NCBI GenBank assembly: GCA_905397405.1
Contig: CAJPVJ010000077.1
Span: 1-44,858, forward strand
DNA: 44,858 nucleotides
Source: Oppiella nova
Taxonomy: Eukaryota; Arthropoda; Arachnida; Sarcoptiformes; Oppiidae
Direction: 5' to 3'
This document shows positions 22,506-34,753 of this stretch, one piece after another. Position 1 is the first letter of the stretch; each line of letters begins with the position of its first letter. The notes under the pieces were generated by a model. That model worked only from the letters and a program-made list of their open reading frames with translations, did not search any database and was not told the origin of the DNA. The translations under genes were made by a program, and so were the position numbers.

Positions 22506-25193
22506 CTAATGGTAAGTGTCATTCTTCAGCGAATACATGTCATACAGGATCTCCTGCAGCAAAGACGTGGCGTTATTTATTTTACTGATTATATGGTCCA
22601 CATCGGGCTCCTGTTCCGCCAAACTATCACCAGTCTCTTCGCACATGTCTTCACTCATTTCATCACTTTTAAGGCTTTGGTCACTCATTTTCACACATCG
22701 ATTCACATTCAGCTTAGACGCCCTTCCCTTTCGTCTCTGGGCTCTCGACTGTTGCCGTTCCGATACAGCTTCTGGTGCCACATCTCCCACCCCAGACTCT
22801 TCTCCTTGTTTGCCATCATTTGGATTCATTATTTGCGAAGAAAGTAATGATTGTGACGACTGTTGTGGTAAAGCAATAATCTTTGGTTCAGACGTTTGGG
22901 TCACAGGAGAAGTGCTTTTATTGCTCGAGAGGTCGAGTGGTGTGGTCTCTGAAGAAGATAAACGTTTAGCCTTTGAGACGTATTGTTCTCTGTCCTGAGT
23001 GTTGACTTCAGTGGTGGGACTGCTTCTGGATCGGGGCAGCGGTGAGACCACACTCTTGCTGTTGGTTCTGATTGGCGCCGATTCGGGCCGCATATGTCTG
23101 GCCTCTATGTTGGCTAATATCGTTTGCGGCGACACATCCAGACTTCGAGACACTTGAGATGAATGCCAGTCTAGTGTCAAGTGCTCTGCTTTTGGTAACG
23201 AATGCATTCCCAACAGAGTATTCATGAGGGATGGGTTGACAGCGATCTGTTCCAGAAGACGTCTTGAATCGGGCGATTGTCTGGCGGCTAATTCACTGAT
23301 TATTGCATTTTGTTGAAGCATTTCAGCGCTGGGAGTCATGCCATATATTCTGCAGACGTCTTGATTTTCTGAGGCCACGTGTAGTAACAAATGTTTTCCC
23401 AACACTTCCCGCGCTTCAGTCGTAAAATCACATAAATGACACTTAAGTCTATCATTCAAATTAGATGGCGATTGGGTCTGACTTCTTGAGTTAGAATTTG
23501 GTGAATTTGAGAACTTGTTTTGGGCGCCGACCGACTCATACATGGAGTGGTGAGCCATTGCATTCATATGAGGTAATTGTGCCATCGTTTGCTGTCCCAA
23601 AAGTCCGCTGTGAAGAAGGGCTGGATTTGGGGGGTATATGAATGGCAGAGTCATTGGCATTGAGGCCGGAATTAATGGCGGAATGGGTGTCACGTTCAAT
23701 AAGTTCGGCGAAAGGGGTGAAGAGATTACAGGCGTTTGAGGTAAAGATGAATCCATTTGTTGTGACTTTTGTTGGTTTTGACTATTTTTGTTTGCTTTTG
23801 GTTTCTTAGGTCGAGGCCCCCGTCGGGTGCCGTAGACATCAATGACTGGATATGGGTTGGGAGTGCCGTCCAGGTTGAGGACAGTGGCCGGTTTGTGTTG
23901 ATACTTGCGGAGATGCAGTTTCAGACTGTGGCAGTATTTGGTGGCATAACTACAGTCCGCACAGCGGTATTGATATATATTTGAATGCGATTTCATATGA
24001 CTGTTAAGCATTGACTTATTAACGCAACTATAGTTACATTTGGCGCACTTGAAGGGCTTTGACCCGAAGTGGTTCCGAAGATGATATTCCAAGTGATGCT
24101 TATATTCGGTCACGAAATTACATTTAGGACACGTCAACAGCTTCTCCGACTTTATGTGTGCCTTCGAGTGATCCCAGAACTCCTGCTTACAAGTGGCCAC
24201 GAAATCGCATTGTTTGCACTTATACTTCCTTGACTTGGAGTTGCCTCCACTCCCGTTGACACTGGCATCAGTGCCGTCCACACTGTCATCGCCGTCGTGG
24301 ACACTGTTTTCCTTCAACACTCTATTACCGGCCCAACTGTCGGGTGGTATCTCTGAGTGAAAGTCTCTAATATGTCTCTTAAGCCGACCCTCAGTTCGTG
24401 AGGTATAGTCACAAAAGGCGCACTTGTGGTCAAAATGTGTGTTCATATGGGCGTTGAACTGACACTTGGATGTCCCCGAATAAGAGCAAAGATGACATCT
24501 ATATAGTTCACCCGTTATATCGTTGTCTACATTAAAAGCTGTTCCCAAAGGACTGATGCCATCGAAACTGAACAATGAAGGAGCGGTTCCATTGGCAGTG
24601 GAGAAGTCAGTCAAACTCATGCCTAACATCCCGGAGCGTCGTTCCAAAGCATTTTGAAGCTGTGCTAACGGACCGATCGGTGACTGTTCCCCAACACTCT
24701 GGCCTTCACTTCCAATTTCTTCTTTATTGTTATCGTCATGAATACCATTCCTTTCATTGGAATCGTTGGATATATAAGAAGTCGCATACATAGCATCAGG
24801 TGAAGGAAGTGAGTCATCGTCAGCCATACTGTCCATAAGACTTTCGTCCTCTTCATCGTCAAATTCGTCTTCATGGGAGTCATCGACCCGGAGGTTCAGA
24901 ATTTGTCCATTAGTTGTGTCACTACTTCCCGTGTAATTATTCTTACTTTTATTGTCATCATTATTGTTGTCATTAGTATTCATATTATCATTGATGTGAT
25001 TGAAAGTGGTTTGCATTTGTTTGAGATGTTTATTGATATGAGAGGTCATGTCTTCAGCTTTCGGATTCAATTCATTCGATGTATTGCTTTGAGGCATCAG
25101 TTTATTAAAGCTGTTCTCCGGTCCCATTGAGTTGATTCTGTTGTCTATGGGGGCAGAGGTGGCAAAGACAGGCCAACTGACTGACGTATTCAT
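22506..25193 (-). CDS. hb: Hunchback zinc-finger transcription factor, 895 aa
   Basis: Nuclear C2H2 regulator of segmentation and neuroblast timing. Single coding exon. Seven fingers by eye: ZF1 ~232-253 and ZF2 ~258-279 (N-terminal pair), a middle block ZF3 ~326-346, ZF4 ~355-375, ZF5 ~383-403, ZF6 ~411-433, and ZF7 ~585-605. The middle block carries the Hunchback hallmark [19 protein letters not shown], followed by [25 protein letters not shown] at 752-757 fits a CtBP-type co-repressor motif. Acidic Asp/Glu-rich and Asn-rich stretches lie in the first 160 residues. The two C-terminal Ikaros-type fingers known from fly Hunchback are not visible; the frame ends with an ordinary stop. A strong acceptor (polypyrimidine, TTCAG) at 25290 suggests the exon starts at 25289 and that a non-coding exon lies upstream. 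Confidence 0.95.
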   Translation of the reverse strand: MNTSVSWPVFATSAPIDNRINSMGPENSFNKLMPQSNTSNELNPKAEDMTSHINKHLKQMQTTFNHINDNMNTNDNNNDDNKSKNNYTGSSDTTNGQILNLRVDDSHEDEFDDEEDESLMDSMADDDSLPSPDAMYATSYISNDSNERNGIHDDNNKEEIGSEGQSVGEQSPIGPLAQLQNALERRSGMLGMSLTDFSTANGTAPSLFSFDGISPLGTAFNVDNDITGELYRCHLCSYSGTSKCQFNAHMNTHFDHKCAFCDYTSRTEGRLKRHIRDFHSEIPPDSWAGNRVLKENSVHDGDDSVDGTDASVNGSGGNSKSRKYKCKQCDFVATCKQEFWDHSKAHIKSEKLLTCPKCNFVTEYKHHLEYHLRNHFGSKPFKCAKCNYSCVNKSMLNSHMKSHSNIYQYRCADCSYATKYCHSLKLHLRKYQHKPATVLNLDGTPNPYPVIDVYGTRRGPRPKKPKANKNSQNQQKSQQMDSSLPQTPVISSPLSPNLLNVTPIPPLIPASMPMTLPFIYPPNPALLHSGLLGQQTMAQLPHMNAMAHHSMYESVGAQNKFSNSPNSNSRSQTQSPSNLNDRLKCHLCDFTTEAREVLGKHLLLHVASENQDVCRIYGMTPSAEMLQQNAIISELAARQSPDSRRLLEQIAVNPSLMNTLLGMHSLPKAEHLTLDWHSSQVSRSLDVSPQTILANIEARHMRPESAPIRTNSKSVVSPLPRSRSSPTTEVNTQDREQYVSKAKRLSSSETTPLDLSSNKSTSPVTQTSEPKIIALPQQSSQSLLSSQIMNPNDGKQGEESGVGDVAPEAVSERQQSRAQRRKGRASKLNVNRCVKMSDQSLKSDEMSEDMCEETGDSLAEQEPDVDHIISKINNATSLLQEILYDMYSLKNDTYH

Positions 25194-25289
25194 TGAGAAA
25201 AGTTTATTAACTTTTGATAATTAAGTGATTAGTTTGAATGAAGTGATGAAGTGATCAAATTTATTATAAAGACGCGATTGCAGAAGAAT
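25194..25289 (-). other. hb: Probable hunchback 5' UTR part of coding exon
   Basis: Between the ATG and a pyrimidine-rich acceptor ending TTCAG (AG at 25290-25291, minus strand). Inferred from the splice signal only. Confidence 0.4.
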
Positions 25290-25817
25290 CTGAATTTAGA
25301 GAACAAGAATGACATAAATGTTACAAATTATAGCATATCATAGCTTAAGATAACTTTAATAACATTTAAATGTTTTGTCTTAACTGTTAAACCGTTAAAA
25401 CTTTGCTCTAATCTAAACATAACAAAAAGAGAACTCATTTTTCTTAAGTCTTGTGAAAATAACCAAAAAGTATATAAGAATATTAGCATAACATAAGTCG
25501 AGTACAAAATTAAATGTAAACTCTGTTTGTTCTGTTAACCACATGCACGCCTACGACCTACCATTCCACCAGACCTACAGATCTACAAGTGAATGCTATA
25601 TCTAAAACATATTCAAAACTATATGTATATTATACTGTAGAAAGTTTGGTTTTTAAGCAATAATCGCTAGAGTCATGGCATAGGAATCACATACACAGCT
25701 TATGTAGAATTCATGTACAGTACAGTCAGTCGTATGATACATATCGCACCTGTATGTAACTCGTGTGCAACCAAAATAAATCTACAGTAAATCTTGTGAA
25801 CACAAGCGATGACTTAC
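25290..25817. other. Probable hunchback 5' intron
   Basis: AT-rich, no coding signal. Bounded on the minus strand by GTAAGTC at 25817 and a TTCAG acceptor at 25290. This fits a 528-nt intron in the hunchback leader. Confidence 0.35.
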
Positions 25818-26160
25818 GGTAAATGTTTAGTTCAAAACCATTAAATACCAGCCGTTCCCCCCATTGAGAGATAGGTTTAGAATAAAAGTGAGAAAAGTAT
25901 CTCTTTTTTCATTGCTTAACACAACATCTCGTAAGCAATGCATTGAAAATGAAGCGCTTTTGGAGTCAATAAAATAAGCAAAACTGAATTTGTTGGCAAT
26001 TCGTTGGCAGTCGAGTGATCGGGCAATTGTGAAGCACAAGGAGGTCTATTGATACTACAGGAGCTATTGATGCCCCATTCCATGTGTTTATATTTTTTAG
26101 CCACAGGTTTTTTCTGCACAACAGTCAACTTCTTAAACAAGTCAGACATCACATAACAGT
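25818..26160 (-). other. Candidate hunchback leader exon with a 78-aa upstream ORF
   Basis: The donor GTAAGTC at 25817 ends an exon-like segment of higher GC than its surroundings. It contains an ATG-initiated 78-codon frame (26152 down to 25916, starting MMSDLFKKLTVVQKK) with no family I recognise. It may be an upstream ORF or a chance frame. The 5' limit of the exon is not visible. Confidence 0.3.
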
Positions 26161-28122
26161 GCTCTCAGTGCTCAGTGATTGCAATTTGGCTCAAAACAAC
26201 ACACAGACGGAAGTTCTCACTTCTTTTGGCAATTTATTACCTTTTCTTATGAAAACAAATATTTAATTCCTTCTCAAAAACGAAAAACGCTTTTTGGAAA
26301 TCAGTCAAAATGAATGCATTCAAGAATCACTAGTCAAACAATAATACCAGAACTGCACAGCTTTTTAACATTCACTATACATTCATAAATTATCCCAACT
26401 TTTGTATACATACAGAGTATAATGAGTTATATATGTCTAACAGACATCACTTCTATACATATCCCTCACCGACGACTTGTGTTCTCCAAAAACTACACAA
26501 ATTCACGATTAGTTCGCAACCGATCCTCAATCTGTCAGTCCTCTCATCTTTTAGTTGTTTCATTCAATACAAACTCTCAATTACTTAGCTATTAATTAAT
26601 TATTTTACCATTTTCTAAATGCCACAAAAAATAACTATTTATTAAATGTATGCTTTACTTAAACCTATAGTTCATTAATTTTAAACTCATTCTAAATAAT
26701 CAATTTTCTTAATCTATAAATTAAAATTAAGTTAATATACCATTACATAAATACCTACATTATTATTAGACAAGTTTCTAAAATGAGAATGGACATAATT
26801 AATTTTACAATATTTTTCTAGATAATTCAGAAATTAAATACTTAAAATAATTTACAACATTATACTAACTTTTTGATCTAACTGAAACAAATGACAAGAT
26901 TTTATATTCATAAAACTATTTTCAAGATGGTTTTTGAAAAATTATAAAGTACTAAATTACAGGGATGACTTGATAACAATAAAAAACAAATAATATATTT
27001 TTACATTTATGTACTAGTCACATTTTAATGTACTTTGAAACAACTTTAATATGAGAATTATCACAATTTCAAACAAACATAAGATCTTACAAAATTATAA
27101 ATAACGTAAGAAACCTTGCTAATTTCAAAAATATTGATTTATTTGAGCACTATATTGCATTGATTTGTTGTACATTAATTTTAAAAATCACTACCTAAAA
27201 TAGTTTATAAACAATTCTCAGTTGACTCAGATAATTTTCTAATTGTAAGACTTTATGATTAAAGCTTAACCGCATTATTATTAGTTTTATGCTAAAATAT
27301 AATTGAAAATATTGCTAAAAATGATTATATTTTGTACGATAATAACGACCGTTTAGTGAATGCAAAAGAACTGTTGTTTAGGACATAACGGTGTGAAGTG
27401 TTGGTGGAGTATATGAGAGGCATATATAACATATGCAATACTGCATTGACTCCTGAGTACTGAGTAAAGCGTATACTTTGGACGCATTGATAGTAGCCTT
27501 CGGGGTCTTCGAACTGTTCCGGACAGAGAGGACAGACAGCTGGCAATGCGTGTGATTGTGATTGTGGTGCTGCACACGACAGCACCGGCATTGAGCCATT
27601 GATACCGTTTTATTACCCAATAAATCACACCATTTTGTGCGCATAAGAAAAATAAGTGCATTATCTTTGAAAAGGCATCAAAAAGTTAAAGCATTTATTT
27701 TTTACATTTGTTTACCACAAATGCCAACATAAAGAGCACACGACTCCTGTCCTATACTCCACTCAATTCTGTGCTCCCTTTGCTCTAACCCTAACTTTTC
27801 CGGTACTACCGTTTGCCTCATCCCATAAACCCATAAATTTTGCCACATTTTTAACACAAAAAATCATTGCAGAAGAGAACAAAAATACATTCCAAGCGCT
27901 CGTCATATGTCTGTCTCTATCGCATGCTTTGTATTGTATTAACTCTAATACAGTATAACATAACATCATATTAAAGACTAACATTAGTGTACTGTACATA
28001 CTATACTATACTGTACTGTACTTATAATCACATTCACATTAGCTTTGCATTCAGATTGTCATTGAGGGCTGTGTTCTGCGAAAATGCGCCCAAATATTTT
28101 AATTGTCACTGAATTAAGTGAC

Positions 28123-28138
28123 GAGAGAGAGGGAGAGA

Positions 28139-28175
<37 letters not shown>
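28123..28175. repeat. (GA)n microsatellite
   Basis: GA with a few GGG interruptions at its left end. Confidence 0.9.
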
Positions 28176-28177
<2 letters not shown>

Positions 28178-29275
28178 GAATGTATTTTGCGATTTGAAAA
28201 CATAATGAAAGTGAGGGGAAGACCAAAGACCACAAAAATGACGGAGAGATGGCTTTCTGAGAAAAAAGGGTTAAAAGAAATAAATCCAAACTAGAAAATG
28301 GGTCAGTACTGGACAGTAGTATTTCATTGTGAAAGCAAGTGGTGGTAAGTCCAGTGCCTCCTTGACCCATTTCCACTTTCTGTTAACCCTTTTCTCTGAA
28401 CTCAACCTCAACCTCACCATCATTTTTGTGGTCTTTCTCTCCCCTCCATTCACTGCCCCCTCCTTTCATTATACAGTACTGTATTTTCTCAAAAATCTCA
28501 AAATATATTCAAACTTCTTCTCACTCTTTCTTTCACTTAACTCCTAACTCCCTGACCATTGACTAACAATTAGTCTTTTAGATATTTTAGGAGCAAAGCG
28601 ACTAAAAACTAAACTAAAACAGAGACAGAGAGTGAAGTGACATGAGATTAGCTAAGCTTATATCCTGTCTCTTATGACCTGATGTGACGAACAAAAAATG
28701 GTTCAAAACCTTGCCTTTTGGTTATCTGATGGCAAACACTATTCCATATCTTAAGCCGTTTTCAACCAAAAAAGCGGAAATTTCGACAGACTTTTGACAT
28801 TTGGTTCAGAAGTGATGATAGAGTAAACAAAAGCAAAGAAACCACAACTTTATACAAAAATATGGTTAACCATAGACTTAGAGTTAGATAGAGTTAGAGT
28901 GAGTCGTCTTGAGAACTGTTATGCTGTGAATCGATCATAATATTGTCAAACTAGACATCACAACAACACCTGCACTCAACTCAACACCAAAGGATGTCAG
29001 AGAGGGATAGGCATATGAGCCAGGAATTAGTTTTTCAAATAATATTTCATAAAAAATATAATCTAAAGAAATGATTGAATTGAAGTAAATGCACAGGAAG
29101 TACGAGATATAAGATTGAAGTGCCGGTCAGTACTGCTGTACTCTATGTAGTGAACACTAATCATAAACTCATAGCAAAAGTGAAAAATACAGAGAATTGT
29201 AAATAACAATAATTTTTTGAAGGCGTGAGATTTTCTTCTATAGTTTTTTTGCATAAAATATAAAGTATTGAATGG

Positions 29276-29284
29276 GGAGAGGGA

Positions 29285-29322
<38 letters not shown>
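29276..29322. repeat. (GA)n microsatellite
   Basis: GA tract with one GATGGA interruption at the left. Confidence 0.9.
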
Positions 29323-29323
<1 letters not shown>

Positions 29324-29831
29324 CACAAATTGATTCGGAGCAGTAAAAAATGTGATAAACAAGCACAAGCATTGAGCGTTTTACATTATAGTAATCACAT
29401 AATAGGACTTATTGTTGTGAATTTGCATAAAATAGTATTGACTGAACAAAACAGTTTTGTATAATAAAATGCAGTGCGAGGGAGGAATGGGAGGAATTTG
29501 CCCTCAAATTATGAATTGGCGTTGAAAAACATGAATTATTATGGGTAGGTATGAAATACACACATATTTATCATAAATATGTATGCTTTACGTGAGTTTA
29601 TATTTTATGAGACTAGTACTGGTGACAAATTACTACAATTATATGTACCGAAAATGTTATGTTATTAATGAAATATATTTTTTAACTACCTTATATACCA
29701 CTTATTATTAAAAATCATTATATGTAATAAAGAACATACTGAGTGAATAGTTACCAGAGTATATTTTAGAATATATAATAAAATATAGAGAATATATTTA
29801 AGAAACATTGAAATGATTGACAAATACTTAC

Positions 29832-29954
29832 TTTAAAAGAGGACTAATCGGTGACTGATTTGCGATGCTTTCACTAATGTGTTAAACAATTGCCAGATAT
29901 CTGTATTGATTGACTCTGTCTTTGAATTATTTTGTGATGTCTTTCACTTCACTT
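29832..29954 (-). other. Candidate non-coding exon (hunchback leader?)
   Basis: On the minus strand this 123-nt segment is preceded by GAGTTTCAG and followed by the strong donor GTAAGTATTTG. It has no long frame. Same strand and upstream of hunchback, so a leader exon is a reasonable inference. Confidence 0.35.
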
Positions 29955-30712
29955 CTGAAACTCAATCAAAATAAACAAACAGTTATTTTGGTAACAAATA
30001 ACTATTAACTGAATGGCAATTAATTGAAAATATCGACACAGTATTGAATGAGTTGTAGTATTGAAAGAAAACATAATACAAAGCGATGTGAATGTATGGG
30101 TGAGTGAGTGAGAGTCGATTCTTATGGATATGAATCAAGTTTTTGGTCTAAAATTTAAAGCGTCGACCTTTTGGGCACCCCTTACACGCGTATTACACAC
30201 GACAGTCACTGAGAGGCAGCCCTTAAAATGTGTGTTGAGTTTTAGTTACAAAGAGTACACATTTAGTCCACACATCCATGTCTTCAGTGTCTCGTACTCT
30301 CTCACTCTCTCTCTCCCTGTCTATCACTGGCATACATACTGGTAGACACACTCCGTCCACAATCATAGCATTTTTAGTATCCCTCCTATCACTTCCTCCC
30401 ATTGCAGTGTGGATTGGATTGTAAGCCATCGCCCATTCATAAAACACAACTCTATTGGTCACTCTCGCCAATGAAGCCACAAAAAGCTAACTCTCCATTA
30501 GATCTCCCCATCAGTATATACTCTATGAGACTATGTGTACACTTATGTTAGCGCTTCAAGACATACAAAAAAAACTCAACCAAACTTTATTACTTTAGTC
30601 TCTAGTCTATGGTTTTATTACACATTCACTGACCATCTCATCCGCACAACATTTCTCTTGTTTTCTCATAAAACAACAAATTCTCTTCCACTTTGACCTC
30701 AATCTCATACAA

Positions 30713-30731
30713 CTCTCTCTCTCTCTCTCTC
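30713..30731. repeat. (CT)n microsatellite
   Basis: Short CT tract. Confidence 0.8.
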
Positions 30732-32087
30732 AACTTAAAAAAATAAATTAAAAGCATATGATTATCATTGTCAATGATTCATTGATATCAATGGTAAGAA
30801 ATAAATAAAAAGAATATGTATGCAAAGCATATAAATAAAAAGAGAAAATAAATAATAATTTAATTTAGTTATTAGAAGAGACGGCGAGAAAATAAAAGCA
30901 TCAAATGAAGGATTGGGAGCAGTAGGGAGAGGGAGGTATTGATTTTTTTTGCATCAATACTGATTCAATATAAGTGAAGCAAAAACCTGACGCCTGGAGT
31001 AAAGTGAAGGCTGGCTGTAAAGGGGCGAAAGTCCAGTGCTGTTGGACTGCTGGCTGTGTAGCCAAAAAGGATTAGAGTAGACCATAGAGTTAGATAACCA
31101 AAAGGGATCAGACATTCATAACTGAGTGACAGACATAAAACAAATCCTTTGTGTCCTAATTAGTAGCATTAGATGACTAACAAGAAGTCTAAGAGACAGT
31201 GAATGCATGCATTCATTGAGAGAGGGATGAGAGGGAGAAGAGAGCAAAATTGTTTGAAAAAAGAGTGACTGCAGTGACTCTAAATGGTTAAGGAATGGTA
31301 GTATTGGTAGTAAACAACAATACTATGGCTAATGTCATCATCAGGGAATTATGAAACGGCTGATGGTTTGTTAACTGTAGACCCCTTCCCTTCTCCAGTT
31401 ATTTCGTTCAATTCGTATCTCAATTCTGTTGATGTATTGCTATTAAACTTACTTTTGTGTGACTGTGACTCAAAACACAGACTCACACCAAGTGTTTGTC
31501 TCAGTGTTCACAGAGAGAGTGAAAGATGAGAAAAAATCAATATATATAACAAATACTGAGTTAGAGTCGACCCTAAAAATAGTCGGTCAAAGCCAAAGCC
31601 AAAGCCAAGGTTGAGAAAAGACTCGCATATCATGTTTGCTGTGTTTGCATGTCTTTGCATAACATATGAATGCATAACACATTGCATTCAATTCAAGAAT
31701 AAGTTCACAACTTGTGTGAAACCAACTCATACTATAACACAGTAGCTATTGAACTATACTTATAAGCAAATGTCTATCTTTTATAATTTCACATCAAATG
31801 TGGTTATTATGAGATGTTATGTTCACTAATATCATTATTGTTAGCATATCAACTAGGTATTCATATCCATCATAACAATAAGAATTTTAAATCGCATTAA
31901 AATAGGAGAAAATGTGGGAAATTTTAATAAAAGAAAATTTAAGAGATTTTACGGAATATCTAAAGAAAGTTTAACAAAAACCTCAAAAATTCATATAATT
32001 ATGTAATTTCTATATAATATATATAATATCTGATGCTTCAAAACAAGACACTAATTTGATAGTGGTCTTAAAGCTTTAAGTCGGCGC

Positions 32088-32223
32088 TCACAAAATACGG
32101 CAAAATTTTGGTCAAAAATTGACTCCCCTCCTCTTACACGCCCATAGTACATAGGAATTTAACATGGTGACATACGCAGTGGCATGACCCCCTCCCCTCA
32201 AGGTGCGTGCGTACTTTGTAAAT
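32088..32223. mobile_element. Diverged copy of the 136-bp inverted-repeat element
   Basis: Aligns along its length with 8934-9069 in the same orientation. Shared landmarks are CACAAA...GC at the left, GACTCCCCTCCTC, AACATGGTGACATACGC and GGTGCGTGCGTACTTTGT at the right. Boundaries are approximate. Confidence 0.6.
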
Positions 32224-32683
32224 CCGGTCTAATAGATTTATTAGTTTATACTTGAAAGTAATATTAAAGAAGAGTTTTAGTGTATAGTTTAAAACATCAC
32301 AATAAGAAAACTGTATTATACTGTACAGTACGGGCTATACAATACCATTTTTTAAAAATTTACAATAAATATCTTAAACCAAAATACGAGACCCCTCTAT
32401 TCATCTCGTTTTTGTTAAATTTTTTTAAATGTCAAATTTAATACCATTTAATACTGATTGACATTCTCTTCATAAGTTTGTTCTGTGATCTCGTCAAACA
32501 TTTTGCAATATTTTAGGTGAAAAAAATAAACGTAGAAATAAATGGTTATAATTTTAGTGGGAATGGCAGAGAACTTAGAAATATTATATACACTATTTGT
32601 GTGATCAATATATTAAATTTATGTTTCAATTGTTTGACTAAATATGCAAATGTGAAGCAATTTTTCATTTGAAATGAATCAGG

Positions 32684-32685
<2 letters not shown>

Positions 32686-32715
<30 letters not shown>
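32686..32715. repeat. (GA)n microsatellite
   Basis: Pure GA of about 30 bases. Confidence 0.9.
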
Positions 32716-32719
<4 letters not shown>

Positions 32720-33365
32720 TACATGGAGGCGAATATTTTATAAATGAGTGGTGTCTCGCGTCACCCGTATCTGAATGTGTATCAACTGAATGGTCAGTTG
32801 GCATCTCTCAACCAAATGGTCAGTTGCTTTGGATCCGTGCGTTTGTTATCAATGGAGCGAACTATTGACGCACTTTCTCCTACAACACGAGAACTGGCAC
32901 TACTGTACACGACTACCAGTGCCCTATCTGTTCGCTCCCATTATACTAATCGTATAGTCGGATGCAATCACACGAAACGCGCGATTTTAATGTCAAAAAC
33001 TTTTAGTTCAACGCGTGTTTGAGTTCACTCGAGAAACTCGATTCAGTAAAAAGCAATAAAACAAAAATGACATCAAAAATATCACTTCATTTCATTTATT
33101 GAACACATTTTCTATTTGATAAGTATTTGGCAAAAGTTAAGTCAATGAATTGAATGATCAAAACATACATACATTGTACTGTACAATATATTCTTAGTTG
33201 TGTTCAAATTACGGTAAACTAAATACTTGTGTTGAAAAGATATACATAACTCTGATTCTACACATTCTCTGTTTGAGACATTTATGACAAGACTTGGATT
33301 TAATCATAATATATTTGAAAGTATAATATATGAAAGGTACAATTTATTTAATAAAAAATTCTTAC

Positions 33366-33413
33366 CATTAGTTGATTGAATGAAAAGTCGAGAATTGAGT
33401 TGATGTGTTGATT
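33366..33413 (-). other. Candidate 48-nt non-coding exon
   Basis: Minus strand: acceptor CATTTACAG and donor GTAAGAAT bracket 48 bases. It follows the candidate first exon on the same strand. Confidence 0.3.
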
Positions 33414-33491
33414 CTGTAAATGGGAATACCGTATCGTTATTATAAAGTATATATTAAGTAGAGAAGTATTAATATTATAATTTATAAATAC

Positions 33492-33690
33492 CGGTTTGAG
33501 AAAAGACATAAAAATGAAAAAGTGATAATTAGATGAAAAGTGAATAATAGTGTTTGTTTTGACAACAGATATGACGGCAGTATTGGACCCAATGTTGAAG
33601 AAGATATGCGCCGATTGAGGGCTGAGACGAGAGTTTGCCGATTGGTTGGACTCCAAGAATCAGTTATCGATCATTGTTTGAGTGGTGACT
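33492..33690 (-). other. Candidate first exon of a minus-strand transcript
   Basis: Begins at an arthropod-type initiator (TCAGTC) and ends at a GTATTT donor after AAACCG. GC is higher than in the flanks. No long ATG-initiated frame. Possibly the distal first exon of hunchback, about 8.5 kb upstream of its ATG. Confidence 0.3.
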
Positions 33691-33735
33691 GACTGTTGAA
33701 CTGTTGGACAGGAGCTGTATATATAAGTTATATAA
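33687..33735 (-). promoter_or_regulatory. Candidate TATA + Inr core promoter
   Basis: On the minus strand a TATATATA-type box (about 33718-33727) lies about 30 bases before TCAGTC (33687-33692). This is the textbook spacing for TATA and initiator. In AT-rich DNA a TATA match alone is weak; the spacing and the following exon-like segment add support. Confidence 0.35.
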
Positions 33736-34710
33736 GATTAATAGGTCTTAATGCCTATTAGACGACTTCCTTACAAAAGATTATTGCAAAGGATTAACGT
33801 TTTGCCAAAAGATTATGTAATACAGCGTTAATACTGCACTAAGTCTATCAGCAAAATACTGGTCCTCCAAACACAATAGTCCTGTCCCTCGAGTTCTCGC
33901 GTCAATAAGAGCTCCAAGAGTTGGGTCCCAAACACATTGCTATTCAATATTTCACTTCAGACTTAACTCGTTATTACAAAATAAGGCAAATCTTTTGATT
34001 CCAATAATCACTTATAATATAATAATAATATAATATATGCAATATTTAACTCATAAATACTTTATTTAATTTATCAAATTATCTAAAAATATTCAATATT
34101 CAATTTTAATACCATTTATAAAACCAAAATATATAACCATTAATAAACGTTTCAAATGAGAGTTGCAAACGTAAATGTTTTTAATTTAAAGACTAAATGT
34201 TTTTATGAACTAAAAATGGGTTAAAAAGCGATAAAGAAAGGCACATAAAATGTATTTGGTAGATGTTTCTATGGCAGTATTATAGCGGACACACTCTCAT
34301 GTGATTATTAGATGCAAATCACAAAAAAGAGTGAACAGGGAGTGAGCCAAGTATGGGGCGCACAGGCATACAGGCCAGGGGTCAAAGCCTAAAACATATT
34401 TACAGCTAAAAAGTCCGCTTATAATCCCCTGTCTTTACTTTATCAACACTCTCAGTCACCAGTATATCACTGTATGATTACTGATTGAATTTTAGCAGTT
34501 TTTTGTGCGATTATAATACACACAATATGATAGAGAGTAATGTCCACTACAGTACAGTACAGTACAGTATATCTATCACATCAAGCACTTCAATAAGGCT
34601 TATGTGAAGCAAATAAAAGGGGAAAAGGGGTGCAAAAATGAAATGAGTGGACACATGAGGTTTAGCTGTACTGTAGTGTTGGGTAGAGTGAAGTGCTTGA
34701 CGACTGACTC

Positions 34711-34716
34711 GGGAGG

Positions 34717-34750
<34 letters not shown>
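34711..34750. repeat. (GA)n microsatellite
   Basis: GA of about 40 bases; three overlapping Leu-Ser frames on the minus strand are translations of it. Confidence 0.9.

Positions 34751-34753
<3 letters not shown>

Larger units (their letters stand above)
26161..29831. other. Non-coding upstream flank or intron of hunchback
   Basis: AT-rich except for a slightly GC-richer segment at about 27470-27650, whose minus-strand frame reads CPLCPEQFEDPEGYYQC. That segment has no clear splice bounds and I do not call it a gene. Two (GA)n tracts lie at 28123-28175 and 29276-29322. Confidence 0.4.
29955..33365. other. Non-coding flank or intron
   Basis: No supported gene. Contains short CT and GA tracts (30713-30731, 32686-32715), an AAAGCC hexamer run near 31591-31608, the second copy of the 136-bp element, and a GC-richer patch at about 32740-33020 with a 92-aa plus-strand frame of no known family. 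TGGTCAGTTG occurs twice within that patch. Confidence 0.4.

Noticed and set aside
27325-27661. Zinc-finger exon (CPLCPEQFEDPEGYYQC) upstream of hunchback
   Set aside because: Only one Cys pair, no properly spaced His pair, three overlapping open frames and no clear splice bounds; it is also upstream, so it cannot be the missing C-terminal finger pair of hb.
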